64,000 nt of DNA, taken from the NCBI GenBank assembly GCA_017614995.1, contig JAGAAX010000023.1:1-64000 (forward strand). The letters run 5' to 3'. This stretch comes from Spirochaetaceae bacterium (GTDB lineage Bacteria; Spirochaetota; Spirochaetia; Treponematales; Treponemataceae). The position numbers and the translations under genes are program-made. The stretch's first letter is position 1. Every line of letters starts with the position of its first letter. Positions 26,039 through 34,343 of the stretch are shown piece after piece. The notes under the pieces are model-generated. The model searched no databases. It saw only the letters and a list, made by a program, of their open reading frames with translations, and was not told where the DNA came from.

Positions 26039-26174
26039 TTTTTTCCTCAGACTGCTGGCAATGGTAACAGATTATTTCATACGGTTTCGGATACATGGTA
26101 TTAAAAAGGTGATTTGCTGTGTCTAAATCCATATTTGCAAATCGCAGCCATTCTTTTACATCGTCCTCATGCAT
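26013..26174 (-). pseudogene. HEPN toxin cut off at its middle (hepT remnant)
   Basis: From ATG 26174 the frame reads HEDDVKEWLRFANMDLDTA and then ICYHCQQSEEK, which is the N-terminal half of a MNT-paired HEPN protein (the family usually continues QQ-AEKALKALL for 60-70 more residues). Here homology ends at EEK and the next bases are the start of the ATPase gene, followed by a stop. The R-x4-6-H ribonuclease motif of the missing half is absent, so the toxin should be dead. The start overlaps the MNT stop by 8 nt, the usual arrangement of this toxin-antitoxin pair. Confidence 0.75.
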
Positions 26175-26478
26175 ACAAAACAACTCCTTCCTCAAGAACA
26201 GTACGTTCCAATGTTGTCATTTTGCTGCGTTCTTCAAATTTAGAAGCTGTATTTACAACGATATCTACAGGTTTACGATCGATATCAAGAAGACTGATAT
26301 ATGCTTCTTGAGTAGCATGGAGGATATTTTGAGTTGAATCAGGCATAATCAAATAAAAATCGTAGTCACTGTTTTCGTTGTAAGTATCTCTTGCATAAGA
26401 ACCGAATAATATAATCTTTTCGGGATGAAGAGCTTCAACAAATCTGTCTTTTATGGCTAAGATTTCATTGTTTATCAT
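26167..26478 (-). CDS. MNT nucleotidyltransferase (antitoxin of a MNT-HEPN pair), orphaned
   Basis: A 103-residue minimal nucleotidyltransferase: LFGSYARDTYNENSDYDFYLI holds the GS and the DxD metal residues. Members of this family AMPylate a tyrosine in the HEPN toxin to silence it. Here the toxin is truncated, so the enzyme has no full partner in the window. It has a strong GGAGG ribosome-binding site and its own promoter, and is the first gene in front of the Septu-like pair. Confidence 0.85.
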   Translation of the reverse strand: MINNEILAIKDRFVEALHPEKIILFGSYARDTYNENSDYDFYLIMPDSTQNILHATQEAYISLLDIDRKPVDIVVNTASKFEERSKMTTLERTVLEEGVVLYA

Positions 26479-26501
26479 AACTTATACCTCCATTAACTTT
26501 T

Positions 26502-26510
26502 ATTATAGCA
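26502..26510 (-). promoter_or_regulatory. extended -10 promoter before the MNT gene
   Basis: On the minus strand TGCTATAAT, 23 nt upstream of the ATG at 26478, with GGAGG in between. It probably drives the MNT gene, the HEPN remnant and the ATPase/HNH pair, since no separate promoter is clear for the pair. Confidence 0.5.
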
Positions 26511-26530
26511 TAGTTTTGAAAAAAAATTCA

Positions 26531-26638
26531 TCAGGTCTGGGGAATGTATATTTGAGAATATAAGGCTCTTAAAATATCCAGCTTGTTGATGTTGCTTAAA
26601 ACAATCAGAGGCGTTGAATTGACAATTACTCTAGGCAT
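26531..26638 (-). pseudogene. DUF3368 PIN-domain toxin, cut to 35 codons
   Basis: The ATG at 26638 overlaps the stop of the UPF0175 gene. The frame reads PRVIVNSTPLIVLSNIN and continues LDILRALYSQIYIPQT, then stop. This is the typical start of the DUF3368 (PIN) partner of UPF0175, with the first catalytic Asp replaced by the NSTPL motif of this family. The remaining 110 or so residues are absent; the MNT promoter begins 21 bases further on. Confidence 0.75.
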
Positions 26639-26885
26639 TGTTCATCTCTTCTAGAAATTCTTTATTGTCTTCAAATTGAAAAATAGATATACGATTCTCG
26701 CTAAGGTATTTTATGAAGTCTTCTTCCGAAAGATCTGCTATCTGTGCGCAATAACCCAGAGATACATGAAAATGAAGATAATAATGCATGGCAATTATTT
26801 TCTTTGCCAACTGTTCTGACTGACTTTCAGTCATGTGAGTATCATACAAAACAGCATCTGGGATTTTTACAGCAAACTGACACAT
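26631..26885 (-). CDS. UPF0175 family antitoxin
   Basis: An 84-residue protein starting at ATG 26885, seven bases after GGAGG. An in-frame upstream ATG at 26924 lies next to the promoter and has no ribosome-binding site. The C-terminal part, VSLGYCAQIADLSEEDFI then ISIF, matches the UPF0175 pattern (ISLGKAAELAGMS-EEF). These are DNA-binding antitoxins paired with DUF3368 toxins, and the truncated DUF3368 frame directly follows with overlap. Confidence 0.8.
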   Translation of the reverse strand: MCQFAVKIPDAVLYDTHMTESQSEQLAKKIIAMHYYLHFHVSLGYCAQIADLSEEDFIKYLSENRISIFQFEDNKEFLEEMNNA

Positions 26886-26924
26886 GCTATTACCTCCAAA
26901 AATCTCAATATCCGCGATTAACAA

Positions 26925-26933
26925 ATTATATCA
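26925..26933 (-). promoter_or_regulatory. extended -10 promoter for the UPF0175 gene
   Basis: On the minus strand TGATATAAT, 39 nt before the preferred ATG at 26885. Confidence 0.45.
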
Positions 26934-27014
26934 GATAATTTGTATTTTGCCAGAATAATATCTCTTAGTCTTTATTTTTTAATACAGACTTTGGCGGATT
27001 TCTACATTTTTTTA

Positions 27015-28364
27015 TCATCTACTTTCAATCAAACTTACATACTCACCAATCTTGCCTGCCAGAAACAGCGGCAGGTTTATGATCGTATAAGGATTTTTGC
27101 CGATTGGAGTGACGGCTTTTTCCACAGAATATTCGCCGGAATACAGGCGGACAGCAAGTTTTGTGCCTGTCTGGTCTATGTATGAATGGAGCGAGCGCAG
27201 AGTGCCTGTTTTACCGGACTTTACCTCAACAGGGATGATTTTTGAATCCTTTATTATAAGAAAATCCAGCTCTGCATTAGAACGAACTTCTTCCCTTACC
27301 CAAAAGAGAGGTGGCTTCATTTCATAAAAAGTTGAGGCAAGAAGTTCCTGACCGGTAATCTGTTCAGCAATCATTCCGTTGTACATAGAGTCAATTGATT
27401 CTTCGGTAAGATATGTTCCCTGAATCCCTGTGGAAAAATTTACAAGACCTGTGTCCAAAAACTGAAGACGAGGTTTTCGCTTTGTGTCTGTTTGTAATGG
27501 AAGCTGCAAATCGGTCGTCGGATAACGAAGATAAATCAGCATTGCCCTCTGTAATTTGCGCAGAGCCTCTCCAGCATCACGTGAGCGGTAACTTGTATTT
27601 GCAAAACGCTCAAATGTAATTCTTTTTCCTGTTTCTTTTGGGGCTGCCTCAATAAACTGAGTTAATATCTGTTCTTCGGTTTTATTGGACGCATACTTGG
27701 CAACGTCATCAATATAAGAAGTAAAAAGATTCCTGTAAACTGAGGAAACTTTTGTAATGTCCCCGGTATTGATGAACTTTGCGACTGCCTCAGGCATTCC
27801 ACCGACAAGAGTATATGTTTTGTAAAGTCTTGATAATGACGGAACAGCCCAACGCTGAATTGGAACTTCTTCCAAAAGTGAAAGAGCCTGCGTTTCTCCT
27901 GCAGCCAGAAGAAATTCCATGAATGTCATCGGATAAAGGTAAAGATATTCCACACGTCCAACTGGAAAACTTATTTTATGTTTCTCCATTATGATTTCCA
28001 AAAGAGAGCCTGCGCTGATTACATATAGTTCGGGCATTTCTTCGTAAAAGTACCTGAGCAAAGCGATTGCCTGCGGTGAATTTTGGATTTCATCTAAAAA
28101 AAGAAGTGTTTTGCCCTTTGGTTCGATTTTTTTCTCAAGACAGATTTTTTGAAATGTGATTTTTGGATTCAATTCGTCCGTAAAGAATGTTCTGTTATCG
28201 CTTTTCTCAAGGTTAAGCTGAATGAAAGTGTCAAAAGTCTTTCCAAAATCCTTGATGACAGTGGTTTTTCCTACTTGGCGGGCACCACGAATGACAAGAG
28301 GCTTGTGCTCACCGCTGTTTTTCCATTCTTCAAGTCCCTTGTAAATATTCCTTTGAAAAGCCAT
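27015..28364 (-). CDS. AAA_14 ATPase with DUF4143 domain
   Basis: A 449-residue protein. The N-terminus is the AAA_14 ATPase: Walker A RGARQVGKTT, Walker B LLFLDEIQNSPQAI, sensor SAGSLLEI. The C-terminus is DUF4143, with a PD-(D/E)xK-like ending (VRSNAELDFLIIKDSK, then IPVEVKSGKTG). The family is common in anaerobes and often found beside toxin-antitoxin genes; its function is not established. It has an AGAGGAG ribosome-binding site. Four 33-bp direct repeats lie immediately upstream. Confidence 0.85.
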   Translation of the reverse strand: MAFQRNIYKGLEEWKNSGEHKPLVIRGARQVGKTTVIKDFGKTFDTFIQLNLEKSDNRTFFTDELNPKITFQKICLEKKIEPKGKTLLFLDEIQNSPQAIALLRYFYEEMPELYVISAGSLLEIIMEKHKISFPVGRVEYLYLYPMTFMEFLLAAGETQALSLLEEVPIQRWAVPSLSRLYKTYTLVGGMPEAVAKFINTGDITKVSSVYRNLFTSYIDDVAKYASNKTEEQILTQFIEAAPKETGKRITFERFANTSYRSRDAGEALRKLQRAMLIYLRYPTTDLQLPLQTDTKRKPRLQFLDTGLVNFSTGIQGTYLTEESIDSMYNGMIAEQITGQELLASTFYEMKPPLFWVREEVRSNAELDFLIIKDSKIIPVEVKSGKTGTLRSLHSYIDQTGTKLAVRLYSGEYSVEKAVTPIGKNPYTIINLPLFLAGKIGEYVSLIESR

Positions 28365-28377
28365 ATTCTCCTCTTTT

Positions 28378-28496
28378 GTAACAAAATCAAGGCAATTTTA
28401 CTCTAATTTTGTAATAAAATCAAGGCAATTTCTGCGATTTTTGGTAATAAAGTCAAGGCAATTTTTGCTAGATTTGTAACAGAATCAGGGCAATTT
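28378..28496. repeat. four direct repeats with 33-bp period
   Basis: A 21-bp unit (GTAATAAAATCAAGGCAATTT, minor variation) starts at 28378, 28411, 28444 and 28476. The spacing of 33, 33 and 32 is about three helical turns. The first copy touches the ribosome-binding site of the AAA_14 gene. The spacers are only 11-12 nt, so this is not a CRISPR. It may be a set of operators or recombination-generated repeats. Confidence 0.85.
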
Positions 28497-28557
28497 AGAC
28501 AGCACCCCCATGTTGTTGCTTTTCGGTTTTTGCGGTAGTATCTAAATGGAGTTAGTT

Positions 28558-30297
28558 ATGATGAACAAAATGGAAATTGCACTTTCGCTTGATGAATTGA
28601 AGAAACGTACTTCGAAAAAATATCTTACAACTAAGGTGCTTCTCAAAAAAGACGCGCCGGAATATTCAGTATTAAAAGACGGTGACAAGGCAGCCTTAAA
28701 GCATCTTGTAAAGGCGGCGGCTGTCCTTGAAGAAGCTTTTTTAAAAATGGACGACCCGCGGAATCTTGCTTTCCGCGATTTTTTGAACAGCCGGATTAAA
28801 AACGGCACGCCTGAAGAAAAGACAAAGGCAAGGCTTGCGCTAAAGCTTTTTAAGGCGCAGAAAGGCATAAACGCTGTAGACCGCGAGGCTAACAAATTCT
28901 CGCTGCTTAAAAATGCGTCTGAACTGTCGGGCAAGGGGCTTTATCCGCAGGACTTAAGCAAAGAAGAATTTCATAAAATACTTGCAGAAATGCTTGGGCA
29001 TGGCAAAGCTGATGAGGTTGCAAAAATCTTGAACCAGCGTTCTGTTGTTATACGGAACGGCACAGAGCTTAAGGCTCTTGATTACACAGAAGCTTTTGCA
29101 AAAGAGTTTGCGGCCGCAGCGGTTCAGCTTAAAAAAGCAGCCGAAACTTCTACAAACAAAGACTTTTCTGAATTTCTCCTGCTTCAGGCTGACGCGCTGA
29201 CAATAAACGACCCGATGAAAGACGCATATACCGACAAAAAATGGGCAAGCCTTCAGGACACACCGCTTGAATTTACTATTACACGCGAAAGCTACGCTGA
29301 CGAAATGACCGAGACGGTCTACGAAAACAAAGAGCTTTCACAAGCCCTAAAAGACCATAATATTACGCCAATCAGCAAGGACATGCTCGGCATACGCGTC
29401 GGCATTGTCAACAGACAGGGCACAGAACAGCTTCTGAAGATTCAGAAATATCTGCCGGAGCTTGCAAAGCTCATGCCGTTCTGCGGCAAATACGAACAGA
29501 CAATTTCAGCTTCAAAAGATGCGCCAAAGCAGACTATGGTAGACGTGGATTTAGTTACAGTAAAAGGAGATACAGGCGCTTACAGGGCTGGCATTACCCT
29601 TGCCGAGAATCTGCCGAATGACGACAAGCTTTCGCTTACTATTGGCGGAGGACGGCGCAACGTATACCACAGGCAGATTAGGGCTGTTTCTGACTTAAAA
29701 GAGCAGCAGAAAATGCTTGATGCCGTTCTTGCCAAAGACCTGCACCAGTTTTATCTCAACGAGGCTGACCACTGGTTTACAATCGGACATGAAAACGGCC
29801 ATTCTCTCGGTCCGAACAAAAACACCGACATTTTGGGCAAATACAAAAGCATTATCGAAGAGAACAAGGCTGACATGGTTTCGCTTGCTATGCTCGACAA
29901 GCTTGTTAGCCTCGGCATGTACAGTACGCTTCAAAAAAAACAGATAATCACTACTTTTATGGTGAGAAACATTCTCAAGGCTAAGCCGAATTTCAGTCAG
30001 GCGCACAGAGTACGCACCGTTATGCAGATGTATCACTTTATAAAAGAAGGCGCTGTGTCTGTAAGAGATTTTGTGCTTCACATTGACTATGACAAGGTGA
30101 TTCCGGCTGCAAGAAAAATGCTTGAAATGATTGTCGATATTCAGATTTCTAACAGCTTTGAAAAAGGCGAAAAATATGTGCTTGAATATTTTCACTGGAC
30201 AGATGTGCTTGAAGCCCTTGCCGCTAAAATGCGCAAAGTCAATAAGTCGCTTAATGGCACTGTAAAAGAGCCTCTCGCCAACAGCCTGCTGCGGTAG
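28558..30297 (+). CDS. M49-like (dipeptidyl peptidase III-like) zinc metallopeptidase
   Basis: About 579 residues. The zinc site is HENGH at residues 411-415, followed by EENKAD (434-439) as the third ligand motif. This fits the gluzincin pattern of the M49/DPP III superfamily, although classical DPP III has the longer HELLGH. No signal peptide, so cytoplasmic peptide trimming is likely. I chose ATG 28558, six bases after GGAG; an ATG at 28546 lies over that site. It is a single gene upstream of serS. Confidence 0.7.
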   Translation: MMNKMEIALSLDELKKRTSKKYLTTKVLLKKDAPEYSVLKDGDKAALKHLVKAAAVLEEAFLKMDDPRNLAFRDFLNSRIKNGTPEEKTKARLALKLFKAQKGINAVDREANKFSLLKNASELSGKGLYPQDLSKEEFHKILAEMLGHGKADEVAKILNQRSVVIRNGTELKALDYTEAFAKEFAAAAVQLKKAAETSTNKDFSEFLLLQADALTINDPMKDAYTDKKWASLQDTPLEFTITRESYADEMTETVYENKELSQALKDHNITPISKDMLGIRVGIVNRQGTEQLLKIQKYLPELAKLMPFCGKYEQTISASKDAPKQTMVDVDLVTVKGDTGAYRAGITLAENLPNDDKLSLTIGGGRRNVYHRQIRAVSDLKEQQKMLDAVLAKDLHQFYLNEADHWFTIGHENGHSLGPNKNTDILGKYKSIIEENKADMVSLAMLDKLVSLGMYSTLQKKQIITTFMVRNILKAKPNFSQAHRVRTVMQMYHFIKEGAVSVRDFVLHIDYDKVIPAARKMLEMIVDIQISNSFEKGEKYVLEYFHWTDVLEALAAKMRKVNKSLNGTVKEPLANSLLR

Positions 30298-30347
30298 TTT
30301 CAGCTCGGCGGTGTCTGCGGGTACTTCCATAAAAGAAATCAAAAAGC

Positions 30348-30353
30348 TATAAT
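30348..30353 (+). promoter_or_regulatory. -10 box of serS, leaderless type
   Basis: TATAAT lies 8 nt before the serS ATG at 30362, with no Shine-Dalgarno in the gap. The -35 region is poor. The implied transcript begins at or next to the start codon. Confidence 0.5.
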
Positions 30354-30361
30354 AGCTTATT

Positions 30362-31639
30362 ATGTTAGACTATAGATTTATCAAGGACAACCTTGAAGCA
30401 GTAAAAGCAAATATTGCCGCCAGAAACATGAAGGCAAACGCAGACTTGGTCGTTGAGTTATTCGACAAACGTACATCATTGGTAACTGCCCTGCAAAAAT
30501 TGCAGGCAAAACGCAATGAAATTGCAGCCGCAATGAAAGGAAAACTTGATGCGGCTGTCCGTACCAAGTTAATCGAAGAAGGAAAATCAATAAAAACTGA
30601 AATCGCCGATATGGAAAAGCAGGTTTCAGAAACAGAAGCAGCTCTTGATGAAGCCGGACGTCAGATTCCGAACATGATTCACCCTGACGCGCCTATCGGC
30701 AAGCTTGATACAGAAAACCTGGAAGTAAAAAAGGTCGGTACACCGCGCAAATTCGACTTTGAGCCGAAAGACCATGTTCAGCTCGGTGAGTCGCTTGACA
30801 TCATCGACTTTGACCGCGGAACTAAGGTTTCCGGCCCTAAGTTCTACTATTTGAAGAACGAAGCCGTTTTCCTTGAACAGGCTTTGATTATGTATGCCTT
30901 GAACACTCTGCGTAAGCACGGCTTTGAGATGTTCATAACACCTGATGTTGCTAAAGAAGAAGTTCTTAAGGGCATCGGCTTTAATCCGCGCGGAAACGAA
31001 AGCAACGTATATTCAATTGAAGACGAAGGAACTTGTCTTGTAGCCACTGCTGAAATTACGCTCGGCGGCTATCATCAGGACGAGATTCTTGACAAGGCTT
31101 CTTTGCCACGCTTCTACGGCGGTCTTTCTCACTGTTTCCGCAGAGAAGCAGGTGCAGCAGGTCAGTTCTCTAAGGGCTTGTACCGCGTTCACCAGTTCGA
31201 CAAAGTTGAGATGTTCGCCTACTCTACACCGGAACAGTCAGACGAGATTCACGAAAAGCTCCGCTTGATTGAAGAGGAAATCTTTACAGGGCTTGGACTT
31301 CCGTTCCATGTAGTTGATACATGTTCTGGCGACCTTGGCGCACCAGCCTACCGCAAGTGGGACTTGGAAGCATGGATGCCTGGACGCAACGGCGGTGAAT
31401 ACGGCGAAGTTACATCAACTTCTAACTGTACAGACTATCAGGCACGCCGCCTCAACATCAAATATAAGGACGACGACGGCAAGAACAAGTACGTTCATAC
31501 TTTGAACGGCACAGCCATTGCTGTTGGTCGTGCAATGCTTGCTATTCTTGAAAATTACCAGAACGCAGACGGCTCAGTTACAATTCCAGAAGTGCTTGTA
31601 CCTTACTGCGGCTTTGATAAGATTCTTCCTAAAAAATAA
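30362..31639 (+). CDS. serS: seryl-tRNA synthetase
   Basis: 425 residues, the normal size. The N-terminal coiled-coil arm that contacts the tRNA is present (MLDYRFIKDNLEAVKANIAA through about residue 100). The class II core follows: motif 2 in LSHCFRREAGAAG with RVHQFDKVEMF, and motif 3 in LNGTAIAVGRAMLAILENYQ. It charges tRNA-Ser (and tRNA-Sec if present) with serine. Likely co-transcribed with the AI-2E family gene 12 nt downstream. Confidence 0.98.
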   Translation: MLDYRFIKDNLEAVKANIAARNMKANADLVVELFDKRTSLVTALQKLQAKRNEIAAAMKGKLDAAVRTKLIEEGKSIKTEIADMEKQVSETEAALDEAGRQIPNMIHPDAPIGKLDTENLEVKKVGTPRKFDFEPKDHVQLGESLDIIDFDRGTKVSGPKFYYLKNEAVFLEQALIMYALNTLRKHGFEMFITPDVAKEEVLKGIGFNPRGNESNVYSIEDEGTCLVATAEITLGGYHQDEILDKASLPRFYGGLSHCFRREAGAAGQFSKGLYRVHQFDKVEMFAYSTPEQSDEIHEKLRLIEEEIFTGLGLPFHVVDTCSGDLGAPAYRKWDLEAWMPGRNGGEYGEVTSTSNCTDYQARRLNIKYKDDDGKNKYVHTLNGTAIAVGRAMLAILENYQNADGSVTIPEVLVPYCGFDKILPKK

Positions 31640-31651
31640 AACAGGAATTAT

Positions 31652-32815
31652 ATGCCGAAAGTACCGAAGCGGTTTGCCGCAGCAAATTTTATTTTGATGC
31701 TCTTTCTTTCAATTGTTGTAGCTCTTGCAATAATGAAGATTGCCGCCAAGGTACTTATTCCTGTTGTACTTGCGATTCTTCTTTCGCTTGTTCTAGTTCC
31801 TATTGCGTCCGTTCTTAACAGAAAGCTTAAAATACCGAACGTTCTTTGTATAATTCTTGTTCTTGCTGCGCTCATTCTCATCGTTTTTTTTGTAGGAACA
31901 ATCTTGCTTTCAAGTATGCGCACAATAGTTGAGCAGTACCCAAAATACGAGCAGCGCTTTCTTTCGATTTATGAGCATATTGCCGCGATAATGGAGCTGC
32001 CCTTTGACGAGGGCTTAAGCCTGTTTACAAATCTTTGGATGCAGGAAGGTGTCAGAACCTTTATCCAAGACCTTGCGATTATGCTTTCTACAAAGCTTTT
32101 CTCTCTTATAAAAGATTTTTCAATGGTTGTTTTGTTCTGCTTCTTTTTTATGTCAGAATTCAGATATTTCAACACTAAAATGGAATTTGCCTTTGCCGAT
32201 GTAATGCCGAACAAAATACGTTCTATGATTACAAACATCACAAATCAGGTAATTAAATATATTTCTGTTAAGTTTTTCACTTCTCTTCTTACCGGAATAA
32301 TTGTCTATATTGGCTGTCTCTGCACAAGACTGAATTTCCCGATTTTGTGGGGATTTATCGCCTTTGTAATGAACTTTATTCCGACAATCGGCTCGATTTT
32401 CTCGTGTCTTATTACGATACTTTTTGCGCTATTGCAGTTCTGGCCTTCTCCGCTGCCTGTAATTCTCATTTCGATTATACTGATTGGTGTAAACACTGTT
32501 CTCGGAAACATCGTAGAGCCAAAGATTCAGGGCGAAAACCTCGGTTTAAGTCCGTTTATCATAATTGTTGCCTTGTCTATCTGGGGCTGGATCTGGGGCT
32601 TTGCCGGCATGGTTATTGCCGTTCCTCTCATGGTAGTTATCAAAATTATCTGCGAGAACGTCGAATTCTTAAAGCCTGTTTCAATTCTTTTGGGAACTGC
32701 GCCTGCTGCTGTGCCTGACGGCATGACCATAAGCGAGGCAGAAGCTGAAGCTGCCGAAGCCGCTGTTGAGACCGCCGCTGAAACTACACCCGAAACTGAA
32801 AGCACAGCCGACTAG
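31652..32815 (+). CDS. AI-2E family (TerC-unrelated, UPF0118) membrane permease
   Basis: A 387-residue membrane protein with seven to eight hydrophobic segments, a soluble central part, and the family end region VEPKIQGENLGLSPFIIIVALSIWGWIWGFAGMVIAVPL. Members transport small metabolites or act as Na+/H+ antiporters; the AI-2 role is proven only for a few. The last 40 residues are a low-complexity A/E/T tail. The gene ends with a 4-nt tail-to-tail overlap with the convergent HD-GYP gene. Confidence 0.9.
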   Translation: MPKVPKRFAAANFILMLFLSIVVALAIMKIAAKVLIPVVLAILLSLVLVPIASVLNRKLKIPNVLCIILVLAALILIVFFVGTILLSSMRTIVEQYPKYEQRFLSIYEHIAAIMELPFDEGLSLFTNLWMQEGVRTFIQDLAIMLSTKLFSLIKDFSMVVLFCFFFMSEFRYFNTKMEFAFADVMPNKIRSMITNITNQVIKYISVKFFTSLLTGIIVYIGCLCTRLNFPILWGFIAFVMNFIPTIGSIFSCLITILFALLQFWPSPLPVILISIILIGVNTVLGNIVEPKIQGENLGLSPFIIIVALSIWGWIWGFAGMVIAVPLMVVIKIICENVEFLKPVSILLGTAPAAVPDGMTISEAEAEAAEAAVETAAETTPETESTAD

Positions 32816-34308
32816 GCATTATAAGAATTGTACAGTTCTTCAAGCTTTGGTCTGCACTGAATGAATACGCTGCCCAAAGCCGGGTCAAAATGCGTGCCTA
32901 GCGAATCCTTGATAATGTCAAAAGCCTTGTCATAAGAAAAGCTGTCTTTGTAGCAGCGTCTGCTTACAAGCGCGTCAAACACGTCGGCAAGCGCCATTAT
33001 GCGCGCCTCAAGCGGAATCGCGTTTCCGCTCAATTTGTCGGGGTAGCCGCTACCGTCAAACTTTTCGTGGTGAAAGTGCGCAATATTTATGGCAATTGAC
33101 TTGAGCTCGGCGTCTTCAACTTCTTTAAGCACGTTCTTTACAATGCGCGCGCCCTCTTCCGAATGTTTCTTCATTTTCTCGTATTCTTCGTCCGTAAATT
33201 TGCCGGGCTTGCGCAGGATAGCGTCGTCAACGGCAATTTTGCCGAGGTCGTGCATAGGAGCTGCTTTTATAACAGCCTCGCAGAACGAATCTGTCAAAAA
33301 CGAAAATTCAGGCGATTTTTTCAATTCGTGTGTAAAAATCTTTACGCAGTCGCTTGTGCGCATAATGTGACCGCCTGTACTGTTGTCGCGGCTTTCAACC
33401 ATAACAGCCATTCCTGTTACAATTGAGTTTTGAATCGAAAGAATTTTGCGCGTCTTTGCGTCAAGAGCCGCGGTCATTTCGTTGAACGAATCGGCAAGAT
33501 TTCCGAAGGAATCAGTTGAAACTATTTTTACGCGCGTGCTGTAGTCGCCTTCCTTGATTTTCTCCGTTCCGTCATAAAGCTTTTTGAGCGGCGCATTGAA
33601 ATAGTCTAGAAAAATCACGCAGAGAATTATGCCGAAAACAATAAGCACAATCTGTGTAACAAGCGTTGCGGTGTCAGGCTTTGTTCCGCTGCCCAGCTTT
33701 TCCGCATAAAATGCCGAAAGAATGTAAAGCATCGGGAAAATGCCTGCGGAAATATAAAAGATAGAAAACAGAAATTTCAACGAAGGATTTGAAATATTCT
33801 TGTATCTGCTTAAGTGTCCGTCCGGGAAAAACATCGGAAGAAAGAGCTTGCGGTGCAGCGTTTCAAGCGAAAAATATGAGATTGTAAAGCTCAAAAGTCC
33901 CATTAGCAGTGCGCTCAAACCCGAAGTTATCAGAATCGGCGTGATTGAAATGCCGTTGTTATATTTTACAAGAAAGAGTATAACTGCTTCTAATATAAAG
34001 AAAAACACCCATCCGCTTGTTCCAAGAAAAGAGAAAGCCGCAGGCATGTTTATAAAACGGCTGTAGAACTTATCACCTGATGAGCGAAGAGTATAGATTA
34101 AACATAAAACCGTCGGAATGGCAAATGTGATTATCATTATAAACGGAATGTATGCCTGATATCTTTCAAGCAGGCGCGCATAGTCCTGCATACTGAGGCT
34201 TTGCAGTGAAGACGGAATCGGCAGTACAACGCCTATAACATTTGAAAAGGCGACAATTATACCGTAGAGCAAGACAATGCGCATACGCTTTTTTAAGGTT
34301 AATTCCAT
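32812..34308 (-). CDS. membrane HD-GYP domain protein
   Basis: About 498 residues. Six or more membrane segments occupy residues 1-235, a HAMP-like linker follows (NAPLKKLYDGTEKIKEGDYSTRV), then an HD-GYP domain: HDLGKIAVDD, then HHEKFDGSGYPDKLSGNAIP, and DVFDALVSRRCYKD. It should hydrolyse cyclic di-GMP in response to a membrane signal. I chose ATG 34308 because a full promoter ends 6 nt upstream of it. Confidence 0.9.
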   Translation of the reverse strand: MELTLKKRMRIVLLYGIIVAFSNVIGVVLPIPSSLQSLSMQDYARLLERYQAYIPFIMIITFAIPTVLCLIYTLRSSGDKFYSRFINMPAAFSFLGTSGWVFFFILEAVILFLVKYNNGISITPILITSGLSALLMGLLSFTISYFSLETLHRKLFLPMFFPDGHLSRYKNISNPSLKFLFSIFYISAGIFPMLYILSAFYAEKLGSGTKPDTATLVTQIVLIVFGIILCVIFLDYFNAPLKKLYDGTEKIKEGDYSTRVKIVSTDSFGNLADSFNEMTAALDAKTRKILSIQNSIVTGMAVMVESRDNSTGGHIMRTSDCVKIFTHELKKSPEFSFLTDSFCEAVIKAAPMHDLGKIAVDDAILRKPGKFTDEEYEKMKKHSEEGARIVKNVLKEVEDAELKSIAINIAHFHHEKFDGSGYPDKLSGNAIPLEARIMALADVFDALVSRRCYKDSFSYDKAFDIIKDSLGTHFDPALGSVFIQCRPKLEELYNSYNA

Positions 34309-34314
34309 AACAGT

Positions 34315-34343
34315 ATTATAAGGCAAATTTGCGCGCCGTTCAA
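34315..34343 (-). promoter_or_regulatory. promoter of the HD-GYP gene, leaderless type
   Basis: On the minus strand TTGAAC (34343-34338), a 17-nt spacer, TATAAT (34320-34315), then 6 nt to ATG 34308 with no Shine-Dalgarno. The -35 box overlaps the stop of the upstream HAD gene. Confidence 0.6.

Noticed and set aside
26013-26195. Small intact HEPN protein
   Set aside because: The frame stops shortly after the ATPase start codon and lacks the C-terminal catalytic half, so it is a remnant.
13261-28364. Integrative element with att sites
   Set aside because: I looked for an integrase, a tRNA and flanking direct repeats around the island and found none, so mobility rests on gene content and AT-richness only.
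28378-28496. Possible CRISPR array
   Set aside because: The four units are spaced by only 11-12 nt, differ slightly, and no cas gene is present.
29695-30342. 215-codon open frame on the minus strand
   Set aside because: It is opposite the peptidase gene, is H/F-rich without domain signal, and has no ribosome-binding site.
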